The translations under genes and the position numbers were made by a program. The notes under the pieces were generated by a model, which saw nothing but the letters and a program-made list of their open reading frames with translations, was not told where the DNA came from and did not search any database. A DNA stretch of 9,275 bases from Verrucomicrobiia bacterium (GTDB lineage: Bacteria; Verrucomicrobiota; Verrucomicrobiia; Verrucomicrobiales; Akkermansiaceae), in the NCBI GenBank assembly GCA_947460915.1, contig CANHKJ010000109.1:1-9275 (forward strand). The letters run 5' to 3'. Every line of letters begins with the position of its first letter. The first letter of the stretch is position 1. Positions 1 to 6,488 of this stretch are shown here, in pieces.

Positions 1-296
1 CGCGCTTGGGCAATCAGCACAGCCGGGGTACCGCTGACCCAGCCGCCACCGTGAAACAACACGATGGCAGGTCGGCGATCAGTTGCTTTCCAACCTTTGG
101 GTTTGATCATGAATGCCAGCAATTCCCGATCGCCGACTTTTTTATACACCACATGTTCCAGTTCTTTGAGTTGCTCGGCATTGCGATTGGCCGATGTGTC
201 GGGCTTAGCAGATGCACAGAAAGTGATTGTCGTCAGGAAAATGCCAAGCAGAGGGAAAAGGGAGTAGCGCTTCAGAGATGGATGTTTTTTTGACAT
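1..296 (-). CDS. Secreted alpha/beta-hydrolase (acetyl-esterase/lipase type), N-terminal part, cut by the window edge
   Basis: The minus strand is open from an ATG at 296-294 to the window edge, giving 98 codons without a stop. The N-terminus is a Sec signal peptide: basic SKKHPSLKR, a hydrophobic core at about residues 12-26, and a likely signal peptidase I cleavage after ASA (28-30). The mature part has a beta-strand ending in IVLFHGGGW (78-86). HGGGW is the oxyanion-hole motif of the esterase/lipase (BD-FAE, hormone-sensitive-lipase-like) alpha/beta-hydrolases, which cleave ester bonds on acylated sugars or other small esters. The catalytic Ser, Asp and His would lie beyond the edge, so activity and substrate cannot be judged. 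Export to the periplasm or outside the cell is inferred. There is no Shine-Dalgarno before the ATG. The gene is divergent from the lutC-like gene, with 178 bases between them. Confidence 0.82.
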   Translation of the reverse strand, partial: MSKKHPSLKRYSLFPLLGIFLTTITFCASAKPDTSANRNAEQLKELEHVVYKKVGDRELLAFMIKPKGWKATDRRPAIVLFHGGGWVSGTPAVLIAQA

Positions 297-474
297 GGGT
301 TGTTGAGGATTAGGGATAAGAAATAGGATTTCAGAAGGAAGCGAAAGCACAAACTGCGTTCGTTTTTTTGTTTTTATTGATAGCGAGGCTTGAGAGAAGG
401 TAGGGGTTTTTCGGGGCTGCGTTATGCCGTGCATGTGTCTTGTCAGTTGGTCGGACCTGTGATACGGCTATCGC
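297..474. promoter_or_regulatory. Divergent intergenic region between the hydrolase and the lutC-like gene
   Basis: This 178-base gap must hold the promoters of both diverging genes. I could not find a convincing -35/-10 pair for either. The visible structure is an imperfect hairpin followed by a T-run at 342-369, listed separately. No small ORF with a ribosome binding site is apparent. Confidence 0.4.
342..369 (+). terminator. Terminator-like hairpin with T-run in the lutC leader (weak)
   Basis: CGAAAGCA (342-349) can pair with TGCGTTCG (355-362) across the loop CAAAC, with one A-G mismatch. Seven T residues follow at once (363-369), then a G and five more T. The shape is that of a rho-independent terminator on the plus strand, but no plus-strand gene precedes it in the window. 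It could attenuate the lutC transcript, end a spurious transcript, or be chance in T-rich DNA. The stem is short, so confidence is low. Confidence 0.3.
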
Positions 475-1086
475 ATGTCGCGCGAGAATATTTTGGCCAA
501 AGTCCAGCAAGCACTTACCGCTGTGCCTCAGAAGGCAGAGTATCCAGCCTATGAGGTAGAGCAATTGCATTCACTTCCTAAGCTGGAAGGGTCTGATCTT
601 TGGGAAATTTTTGCGCGGAATTTTCGCGGAGTGAATGGCAAGCCGATGCGTAGCCTCGCCGAGCTGATTGATTTTTTGCAAAAATCCGGCCACACCTGCG
701 GGTATTGCGATCCTGCGTTGATGGCAAGCGTTGGCGAGGCCCTGCTTGGCGCGGGATTGACCGTGGAGGATGTCTATGATCGCACGCAATACGATTGCTA
801 CCAATTCGGCATCACCCGTGCGAGCGGATTGATCGCGGAATCGGGCTCAGTGATTCTCGATGATTTTCTTACCTCGGATCGCCTCGCCGCACTCTCGCCC
901 TGGGTTCATGTCGCTGTTGCCGAGTCCAGTTCCATCTATCGCACCATTACCGATGCGATTGAAAAACTCGGCACCGCACCGAACACCACATGGTGCACCG
1001 GTCCCTCCAAAACAGCTGACGTCGAAGGCATTCTCATCGAAGGTGTTCACGGCCCCGGTGAGCAGATTGCTTTGTGCTTGGGGTAG
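475..1086 (+). CDS. lutC: LutC/YkgG-family LUD-domain protein
   Basis: The product is 203 residues, normal for LutC. In Bacillus subtilis, LutC belongs to the LutABC system that oxidises L-lactate to pyruvate; LutA and LutB carry the iron-sulfur chemistry and the exact role of LutC is less clear. The family is recognised by GITRASGLIAESGSV (112-126) and by TGPSKTADVEG...GVHGPG (175-195), the conserved blocks of the LUD domain (formerly DUF162). A TGA in the same frame at 460-462 makes the ATG at 475 the first possible ATG. It has no recognisable Shine-Dalgarno. The protein should be cytoplasmic. No lutA or lutB lies beside it: the left neighbour is a secreted hydrolase and the right one is queA, convergent 25 bases away. 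Family assignment is firm; a role in lactate use here is inference. Confidence 0.88.
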   Translation: MSRENILAKVQQALTAVPQKAEYPAYEVEQLHSLPKLEGSDLWEIFARNFRGVNGKPMRSLAELIDFLQKSGHTCGYCDPALMASVGEALLGAGLTVEDVYDRTQYDCYQFGITRASGLIAESGSVILDDFLTSDRLAALSPWVHVAVAESSSIYRTITDAIEKLGTAPNTTWCTGPSKTADVEGILIEGVHGPGEQIALCLG

Positions 1087-1111
1087 GTTGGGAAATGTTA
1101 GTCCTTCCTTT

Positions 1112-2107
1112 TTACAAAATCAACATACAATCCCCGTAGCTGTAGAAGCGGTATTTTTCTTCCACTGCCTGACGGTAGGCCTCAAGCATGATCTCTCGGC
1201 CAGCAAAGGCACTAACGAGCATGAGGAGAGTGCTTTGGGGAAGGTGGAAATTGGTTAGTAGGGCACCAATGACGCGAAGTTGGTAAGGTGGATAGAGAAA
1301 AATGTTCGTGCTCCCGCTCTGGGATTCTGCCGGAATGCGTAGGCCATCGGTTGCGCTTTGGGCGAGGTGCTCTAACACACGGGTGACGGTGGTGCCAATG
1401 GCGATCACTCGGCTCGCATCATTGATGGAGCGGGCAGCATCGGCACTGATCGCGTAGTTTTCGGAATGCATCTCGTGGTCCTCGGGGCGCTCGGCTTTGA
1501 CCGGTCGAAAGGTGCCGACTCCGACGTGGAGGGTGAGAAAGGTGTGCGGGAGCGATTGAAGAATTTCAGGAGTAAAATGCAGGCCTGCGGTAGGCGCGGC
1601 GATGGCTCCTTCCTCGCGTGCATAGACCGTTTGGTAGCGATCGCGGTCACTGAGTTCGTCCTCGCGATTCATGTAGTGCGGCAGGGCGAGGTGGCCGTGT
1701 TCGTTGAGGTCGATTTCACGATCCCATTCGATCAAGCGGTCGCCATTTTCAAATACCTCGATGACTGAGCCGATGGCATCGGCCACTTGAACGGTGGCTC
1801 CAACGCGCATTTTTTTCCCGGGTTTGACGAGACAGCGCCAGAGTGAGGGCGAGGGGCGATCGAGGCAGAGGATTTCACTTTTGCCATCAATGGAAAACAA
1901 GCGTGCTGGAATGACCTTGGTGTCGTTTAATACGAGTTGATCGCCGTCTTGCACATAGCTGGGAAAGTCGCGAAACATTTTATGCTCGATGAGTCCTGTG
2001 GCGCGATGAATCACCATCATGCGCGAGGCCGCGCGGTCGTCGAGCGGGCGCGATGCGATGAGTTCCTCGGGCAAGTGGTAGTCGAAATCTTTGGTCGTAA
2101 GGCTCAC
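1112..2107 (-). CDS. queA: QueA, S-adenosylmethionine:tRNA ribosyltransferase-isomerase
   Basis: QueA moves the ribosyl part of S-adenosylmethionine onto 7-aminomethyl-7-deazaguanine at the wobble position of tRNAs with GUN anticodons, giving epoxyqueuosine. It is cytoplasmic. Signature blocks, in numbering from the chosen start, are LNDTKVIPARL (60-70), GAIAAPTAGLHFT (167-179), GVGTFRPV (196-203), LTNFHLPQSTLLML (284-297) and YSYGDCML near the end. The frame stays open up to 2242, but QueA proteins begin a few residues before D-F-D-Y-x-L-P-E-E-L-I-A. I therefore chose the GTG at 2107 (331 residues, VSLTTKDFDYHLPEELIA). An ATG at 2179 would give 355 residues, and a start at 2242 would run into the divergent transporter gene. 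No Shine-Dalgarno settles the choice. No other queuosine gene is nearby. The product call is very firm; the start is moderate. Confidence 0.95.
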   Translation of the reverse strand: MSLTTKDFDYHLPEELIASRPLDDRAASRMMVIHRATGLIEHKMFRDFPSYVQDGDQLVLNDTKVIPARLFSIDGKSEILCLDRPSPSLWRCLVKPGKKMRVGATVQVADAIGSVIEVFENGDRLIEWDREIDLNEHGHLALPHYMNREDELSDRDRYQTVYAREEGAIAAPTAGLHFTPEILQSLPHTFLTLHVGVGTFRPVKAERPEDHEMHSENYAISADAARSINDASRVIAIGTTVTRVLEHLAQSATDGLRIPAESQSGSTNIFLYPPYQLRVIGALLTNFHLPQSTLLMLVSAFAGREIMLEAYRQAVEEKYRFYSYGDCMLIL

Positions 2108-2230
2108 GCAGGAGATTGAGAAGGGAAGGTGCGTGGCTTGGCAATGGAATTCGAGTCGATTCAGGGATTTTTTTCTCATCACTTCATTCGGGTATTGCCG
2201 AGTAGAAAAAATTGTCCTAGAGAATAGCAC

Positions 2231-3562
2231 ATGAATCAGCACAACGTTCGATCGATGTATTTGCGCATTTCCCTGATGATGTTCCTACAGTTTTTTGTGT
2301 GGGGCTCATGGTTTGTGACCTTGTTTTTGATTTTGGGCAAACATGGTTTGGCATCGATCATTGGTGACTCGTATGGCACAGCACCGATTGCGGCGATTGT
2401 CGCGCCATTGTTTCTGGGCTTAGTCGCAGATCGATTTTTCTCATCGGAGCGCGTGATGGCTGTTCTTTTTCTGTTAGGTGGTGCTTTAATGTTGGCGGTG
2501 CCGACTGCCATTGCGCAGGGCAATGGGACTCTGGTGTGGATGCTTTTTACAGGACACATGCTGTGCTTCATGCCGACCTTGGGACTGGGCAATACGATCG
2601 CATTCACTCATTTGCCGCGCGAGGTTTTCCCAAAAACTCGGGTCTGGGGAACGATTGGCTGGATTGCTGCGGGCTGGGTTGCTGGGGCCTTGGCTTGGTC
2701 GGATAGCCTGAATCTTTTTGTGATGGCCGGTGTGACCTCGGTGCTGTTGGGATTGTTCTGCTTTGCGTTGCCAAATACTCCACCGCCTCTCTGTGGTAAG
2801 GCTTTGGACCTGCGCTCGTTGTTCATGGTCGATGCCTTTCGTTTGCTCGCAAGGCCAATGTTTTTCGTGTTCATCGCCTGCTCGACCTTGATCTGCATCC
2901 CACTGGCGTACTACTATTCCAACACCTCGGGGTTCCTCGCGAATGCGGGATTTGAACAAGCGGCTTCGGCGATGTCGATTGGTCAGATTTCGGAAATTTT
3001 CTTCATGCTGCTGGTGCCGTTTTTCTTCCGCAAGCTCGGAGTAAAGTGGATGATCTTAGTCGGCATGCTGGCCTGGGTGTTGCGCTATGTGCTCTTTGCT
3101 TACGGTGCGACGGAGCAAGCTGTGTGGATGTTGTTTGCTGGCATTGCCTTGCACGGCATTTGCTATGATTTTTTCTTTGTCACGGGCTTCATGTATGCGG
3201 ATCGAGTGGCACCTCCGGCCCTGCGCGGACAAACCCAGAGTATGCTGGTGTTTTTCACACAAGGCGTGGGAATGTTTGTGGGCTTCAAGGTCGCTGCTGC
3301 GAAATTTGCGCCTGTTGCCGAGTCCTCTACAGCACTCGGTTCTGCGATCACGGCTGCAAAAGCCGAAGAAAAACTTAGCTTCTTCCAGCAAATGGGTCGC
3401 ATGTTTTCCGTTAATATGCCCGAGAGCGTGGACGCCAGCTTTATCTCTCAGAGCGCTCAGTTGTGGAAGCAATATTGGCTTTTCCCCGCAGGCATGGCCG
3501 CCGTGATTGCGGTGATTTTCTTCGTCGCCTTCTGGGACAAGAGTGCTGAGAAAGATTCGTGA
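2231..3562 (+). CDS. NupG-type nucleoside:H+ symporter (MFS)
   Basis: This is a 443-residue integral inner-membrane protein with about 12 hydrophobic segments, starting LQFFVWGSWFVTL (19-31). It matches the nucleoside:proton symporter family (NupG, XapB), which takes up nucleosides with protons. Family blocks are RVWGTIGW (137-144), GQISEIFFML (251-260) and LHGICYDFFFV (307-317). From memory of the NupG structure, R137, T141, Q252, E255 and Y312 occupy substrate-site positions; I have not aligned them. A polar stretch of about 55 residues (358-412) before the last membrane segment is long for the family and is probably an external loop. The ATG at 2231 is used; M9 (2255) is an alternative. 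The gene is divergent from queA. The true substrate could be a purine nucleoside or a related sugar compound. Confidence 0.85.
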   Translation: MNQHNVRSMYLRISLMMFLQFFVWGSWFVTLFLILGKHGLASIIGDSYGTAPIAAIVAPLFLGLVADRFFSSERVMAVLFLLGGALMLAVPTAIAQGNGTLVWMLFTGHMLCFMPTLGLGNTIAFTHLPREVFPKTRVWGTIGWIAAGWVAGALAWSDSLNLFVMAGVTSVLLGLFCFALPNTPPPLCGKALDLRSLFMVDAFRLLARPMFFVFIACSTLICIPLAYYYSNTSGFLANAGFEQAASAMSIGQISEIFFMLLVPFFFRKLGVKWMILVGMLAWVLRYVLFAYGATEQAVWMLFAGIALHGICYDFFFVTGFMYADRVAPPALRGQTQSMLVFFTQGVGMFVGFKVAAAKFAPVAESSTALGSAITAAKAEEKLSFFQQMGRMFSVNMPESVDASFISQSAQLWKQYWLFPAGMAAVIAVIFFVAFWDKSAEKDS

Positions 3563-3683
3563 GGTCATGATCAGAGTTTACTGCTCCAGCATATGTTCGA
3601 TCGCAACGGTTTCTGGATGTTTAATTGACGAAGAGCATTAGCTGAAACAGGTATCCTTTCTTATTGCTCGCAGTGAACTGTTC

Positions 3684-3709
3684 TCATTTTCGACGCGTTA
3701 GCGAAATGA
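3684..3709. promoter_or_regulatory. Bulged inverted repeat upstream of arsD, possible operator
   Basis: TCATTTTCG (3684-3692) is complementary to CGAAATGA (3702-3709) apart from one extra T. The nine bases between them contain the palindrome ACGCGT. There is no T-run, so a terminator is unlikely. It lies in the 232-base gap between the symporter gene and arsD, about 36 bases upstream of the candidate -10 box. It could be a repressor site for an arsenic regulator encoded elsewhere, since no ArsR gene is in the window. Function is inferred from position only. Confidence 0.3.
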
Positions 3710-3741
3710 AGTGAAGTTCTTTCGGCATTCAACGGAATCGA

Positions 3742-3750
3742 TGCTATATT
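3742..3750 (+). promoter_or_regulatory. Candidate extended -10 promoter of arsDA
   Basis: TGCTATATT is an extended -10 element (TGn followed by TATATT, 5 of 6 to the sigma-70 consensus). It predicts transcription from about 3757, some 38 bases before the arsD ATG. No good -35 lies upstream (TTCGGC at 3721-3726, 18-base spacing, is poor), as is common for extended -10 promoters. The rest of the 3563-3794 gap shows nothing else I can name except the dyad at 3684-3709. Confidence 0.35.
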
Positions 3751-3794
3751 ATTTTCATATCTCCGACCGACGAGTATTTCCCCGCTAATTTTTT

Positions 3795-4136
3795 ATGAAA
3801 TCGATTCAAGTATACGACCCCGCCATGTGCTGTTCTACAGGCATTTGTGGTACCGACATCAACCCTGATCTGATCAATTTTGCCGCGATACTGGTGCAGA
3901 TGGGAAATCGAGGTATCAAGGTGGAACGTTACAACCTCAGCCAACAGCCGATGGCGTTTGCCAAAAATCAGGCGGTGAAAACCCTACTCCAGCAAGAAGG
4001 CGTCGAGGCGTTACCGGCGATGTTTTGGGATGGTGCGTTGGTCCTAAAAGGACGCTATCCCACCCAAGAAGAACGCCGCGAATGGGTGCGCGCTGCTGCT
4101 GGTAAAGACGCCAGCAGCCAGGAGGTGTCGTCATGA
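3795..4136 (+). CDS. arsD: ArsD, arsenite metallochaperone
   Basis: ArsD binds cytosolic arsenite or antimonite and passes it to the ATPase ArsA, raising ArsA's affinity so that the pump works at low metalloid levels. It also acts as a weak repressor in some ars operons. The protein has 113 residues and begins with the diagnostic VYDPAMCCSTGICGTD. Cys12, Cys13 and Cys18, the As(III) site, are all present. LSQQPMAF (48-55) and the LKGRYPT block (84-90) are also typical. The C-terminal vicinal cysteine pairs of the R773 plasmid ArsD are absent, as in many chromosomal ArsD. The ATG has no Shine-Dalgarno. The stop codon overlaps the arsA start as ATGA, so the two genes are translationally coupled. 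Confidence 0.95.
   Translation: MKSIQVYDPAMCCSTGICGTDINPDLINFAAILVQMGNRGIKVERYNLSQQPMAFAKNQAVKTLLQQEGVEALPAMFWDGALVLKGRYPTQEERREWVRAAAGKDASSQEVSS
4095..4118 (+). other. Hairpin at the 3' end of arsD, next to the arsA ribosome binding site
   Basis: GCTGCTGG (4095-4102) and CCAGCAGC (4111-4118) form a perfect 8-bp stem with an 8-base loop. It ends two bases before the AGGAGGT of arsA. It lies inside the arsD coding sequence (Ala-Ala-Gly ... Ala-Ser-Ser), so it may arise partly from codon choice. It could affect RBS access or mRNA stability. Confidence 0.4.
4120..4126 (+). promoter_or_regulatory. Strong Shine-Dalgarno of arsA
   Basis: AGGAGGT matches the complement of the 16S rRNA 3' end and sits 6 bases before the arsA ATG at 4133. 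It fixes that start and is the only strong ribosome binding site in the window. It lies within the last codons of arsD. Confidence 0.85.
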
Positions 4137-5908
4137 ATCTGCAGATCTATCAACCAAACACAGACTCGACACGTTATCTTTTTTTTACCGGCAAAGGTGG
4201 TGTCGGAAAAACGTCGATCTCTTGCGCTACGGCTCTGCGTTTGGCACAAGCGGGAAAACGCGTGTTGTTAGTCAGCACCGATCCAGCATCGAACTTGGAC
4301 GAAGTCTTAGAGACTCGGCTCAGCAATCAACCCTCGGCCGTACCGGGTGTGATTGGCTTAGACGCGATGAATATCGATCCAGTAGCGGCCGCTGCTGCAT
4401 ATCGGGAAAAACTCATTGAACCCTTGCGCGGGGTGTTGCCGGATTCGGCATTGCGCAGCATGGAAGAACAGCTTTCCGGATCGTGCACGGTGGAGATCGC
4501 GGCGTTCGATGAATTTTCCGGATTGATCGGTGATCCTCAAGCGGCGGCTGCGTATGATCACGTGGTGTTCGATACCGCACCCACCGGCCATACCTTGCGC
4601 TTGATGAGTCTGGCAAAAGCGTGGGACTCCTTTCTCGATGACAACACCAGTGGCACATCATGCCTGGGACCATTGGCAGGATTGGAAAAACAACGCGCGC
4701 TCTATGAAGCGACCGTTGCCACGCTGTGCGATGCCACACGCACGACCTTAGTCTTGGTCAGTCGCCCACAACTCTCTGCTTTGCGCGAGGCAGAGCGTAG
4801 CTCGCATGAGCTGAGAACGTTGGGGGTAACGAATCAACAACTTGTCATCAACGGCATCTTCCATACCGAACTTGCCGAGGATCGCATCGCACAAACCATG
4901 CAACAACGCGGGCAAGCTGCGATGGAAAAAGCACAGGCATTTTTGCAAAGCCTGCCGACCTTTTCTCTACCGCTGCGCTCGATCAATATTCTTGGCATCG
5001 CAGGGCTACGCGTTTTGTTAGAGGGTGAAAATGCTTTAGGTGAAATCGCCGAGTCCGATATCGAGTGGTCGATGCCTGACATGCCCTCACTTGCCACATT
5101 GCTCGAAGGCATTGAGAAAAATGGCAAAGGCGTAATCATGACCATGGGTAAGGGAGGCGTTGGGAAAACCACCGTTGCCGCCGCGATTGCCGTGTGGCTT
5201 TCGCAACGCGGTCATGCCGTGCATCTCAGCACAACCGATCCCGCTGCGCACATTGCGCAGACGCTCGATGGTCAATTGCCCGGACTCAGCATCAGCAAGA
5301 TTGATCCCGCCGCAGAAACCGCAGCCTATCAACAAGAAGTGATCGCCCAACAAGGACCGCAGATGGATGAGGCAGCGCGCGATTTGTTAGAAGAAGATCT
5401 TCGCTCTCCCTGCACCGAAGAAATTGCCGTGTTCCGCGCCTTTGCCCGCGAGGTCGGAAAAGGCAGTGATCGATTTGTGGTGCTCGATACCGCGCCTACG
5501 GGCCACACCTTACTTTTGTTAGATGCAAGCGAAGCCTATCAACGCGAGCTCGAACGCCAGAGCGGTAGCTCACAACCCGAAGAAGTATTGCATTTGTTAG
5601 AGCGATTGCGCGATCCGGAATACACCCATGTTTTTCTCGTATCCCTGCCCGAAGCCACACCCGTGCACGAAGCCGCTGCGCTGCAAGAAGACCTAAGACG
5701 CGCCCACATCGAACCGTATGCCTGGGTGATCAACCAAAGTCTCGCGAACAGCGGCACACACGATCCCTTGTTGCATCAACGCGAGCTAACTGAGCACCGC
5801 TACATCGACGAAGTGGTCAACACCCACGCCAAGCATTGTACTCTGTTGCATTGGCAAATCGAAGAACCCGTGGGAGTGACTGCTTTGGCGCAGTTATCGG
5901 AACAATGA
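4133..5908 (+). CDS. arsA: ArsA, arsenite/antimonite-stimulated ATPase (pump-driving)
   Basis: ArsA is the cytosolic ATPase that receives As(III) or Sb(III) from ArsD and energises an ArsB-type membrane carrier. This is the full double-domain form of 591 residues. Each half has a P-loop GKGGVGKT (20-27 and 339-346) and the signal-transduction motif DTAPTGHT (147-154 and 452-459). The metal-site residues known from E. coli ArsA are present with a constant +5 shift: Cys118, His153, Cys177, Ser425, Cys427 and His458 (C113, H148, C172, S420, C422, H453). The protein should therefore be active. It overlaps arsD by ATGA behind a strong Shine-Dalgarno. No arsB or acr3 follows; a nucleotidyltransferase gene does, 40 bases on. 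The metalloid carrier must be encoded elsewhere, or this ArsA works with a different partner. Confidence 0.96.
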   Translation: MNLQIYQPNTDSTRYLFFTGKGGVGKTSISCATALRLAQAGKRVLLVSTDPASNLDEVLETRLSNQPSAVPGVIGLDAMNIDPVAAAAAYREKLIEPLRGVLPDSALRSMEEQLSGSCTVEIAAFDEFSGLIGDPQAAAAYDHVVFDTAPTGHTLRLMSLAKAWDSFLDDNTSGTSCLGPLAGLEKQRALYEATVATLCDATRTTLVLVSRPQLSALREAERSSHELRTLGVTNQQLVINGIFHTELAEDRIAQTMQQRGQAAMEKAQAFLQSLPTFSLPLRSINILGIAGLRVLLEGENALGEIAESDIEWSMPDMPSLATLLEGIEKNGKGVIMTMGKGGVGKTTVAAAIAVWLSQRGHAVHLSTTDPAAHIAQTLDGQLPGLSISKIDPAAETAAYQQEVIAQQGPQMDEAARDLLEEDLRSPCTEEIAVFRAFAREVGKGSDRFVVLDTAPTGHTLLLLDASEAYQRELERQSGSSQPEEVLHLLERLRDPEYTHVFLVSLPEATPVHEAAALQEDLRRAHIEPYAWVINQSLANSGTHDPLLHQRELTEHRYIDEVVNTHAKHCTLLHWQIEEPVGVTALAQLSEQ

Positions 5909-5958
5909 GAATATCCCTGCTGGCATTTTTTCATATATTTGCCATGGTGTGCATGTGA
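5905..5958 (+). CDS. Possible 17-residue hydrophobic leader peptide between arsA and the nucleotidyltransferase
   Basis: An ATG overlaps the arsA stop as ATGA and opens a 17-codon frame, MRISLLAFFHIFAMVCM, that ends with TGA at 5956-5958. This is inside the first codons of the next gene (GTG 5949, alternative GTG 5955). Both ends therefore touch neighbouring genes in the way seen in translational coupling. It may serve only to carry ribosomes from arsA to the downstream GTG start, which has no Shine-Dalgarno. A short frame like this is also expected by chance. There is no homology evidence. Confidence 0.25.
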   Translation: MRISLLAFFHIFAMVCM

Positions 5959-6488
5959 AAAGCTTGTTGAACACAGTTGCCGATCTGATGCGTGAGAAAA
6001 ATCTACGCGGGCTTATGATTGGGGGACATGCCGTTACAGCATTGGGGCATGCAAGGGCAACCTTTGATTTGGATCTCATCATACCTCGCTCCTCTGCTCA
6101 AGAATGGAGCATAGCACTTGCGGGGTTGCGTTATGGCAAGTTTTCAGAGTCTGTAAATTTCCATCAATATGAGGCTCCATCGGATTTCCCCCTGCCGCCG
6201 ATTGATCTCATGTTAGTAGATGAGGATGTTTTCGATGCCCTAGAGCTCACCAAAACCCCTACCGAACCGATTGCCGTGCCAAGCGTGGAAGCTATGATCG
6301 CACTCAAGTTGCATGCGGCAAAACAACAACATCGGACTGAAGCCGAAAAAGATTGGTCTGATATTATAGCGCTTTTCAAAGCGCATAGACTCTCGCTTGA
6401 CGCACCACACATCCACGCTATGATTATGCGCCATGGAGGACAGCACGCTATCGAGAGAATCCAAGCTGCGATTGCTGGCGGAAATTGA
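5949..6488 (+). CDS. AbiEii/MNT-like nucleotidyltransferase
   Basis: The product is 179 residues, cytoplasmic, and of the DNA-polymerase-beta nucleotidyltransferase fold. The active-site pattern is intact: IGGHAVTALGHARATFDLDL (24-43), with Gly25-Gly26 and the two metal-binding aspartates Asp40 and Asp42, and a third carboxylate at Asp86 (PPIDLML). The later block (119-139), with Lys120, Arg129 and KDWSDI (134-139), resembles AbiEii-type toxins and DUF6036-like proteins. Members of these groups are often toxins or antitoxins that transfer nucleotides to tRNA or protein. The start is GTG 5949 (alternative GTG 5955); no ATG in this frame precedes it and there is no Shine-Dalgarno. Its 3' end overlaps the next gene by 56 bases. 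The arsenic genes on both sides suggest either a cargo toxin-antitoxin module or an accessory of the ars operon. Fold is firm; role is unknown. Confidence 0.85.
   Translation: MHVKSLLNTVADLMREKNLRGLMIGGHAVTALGHARATFDLDLIIPRSSAQEWSIALAGLRYGKFSESVNFHQYEAPSDFPLPPIDLMLVDEDVFDALELTKTPTEPIAVPSVEAMIALKLHAAKQQHRTEAEKDWSDIIALFKAHRLSLDAPHIHAMIMRHGGQHAIERIQAAIAGGN

Noticed and set aside
6..293. Plus-strand open frame of 95 codons at the left edge
   Set aside because: It is antisense to the clear signal-peptide and HGGGW-containing hydrolase on the minus strand, and its translation looks random.
1087..1111. Possible bidirectional terminator between lutC and queA (GGAA ... TTCC followed by T)
   Set aside because: Only four base pairs with a ten-base loop; too weak to call.
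860..1258. Plus-strand 132-codon frame across lutC and queA
   Set aside because: Shadow of lutC and antisense to the end of queA, with no family features.
2486..2959. Minus-strand 157-codon frame within the transporter gene
   Set aside because: Antisense shadow; low-complexity charged translation typical of the reverse of membrane-protein codons.
3567..3641. 25-codon frame (MIRVYCSSICSIATVSGC...) with three cysteines right after the transporter gene
   Set aside because: The purine run GAGG is only two bases from the ATG, the frame is short enough to be chance, and it resembles no known arsenic-binding protein.
4133..5908. Internal repeat between the two halves of arsA
   Set aside because: The two ATPase halves are the normal ancient duplication of ArsA, not a recent repeat.
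6369..6384. GCGCTTT/AAAGCGC inverted repeat
   Set aside because: It lies inside the nucleotidyltransferase coding sequence, has almost no loop, and is best explained by codons of the Ala-Leu-Phe-Lys-Ala stretch.
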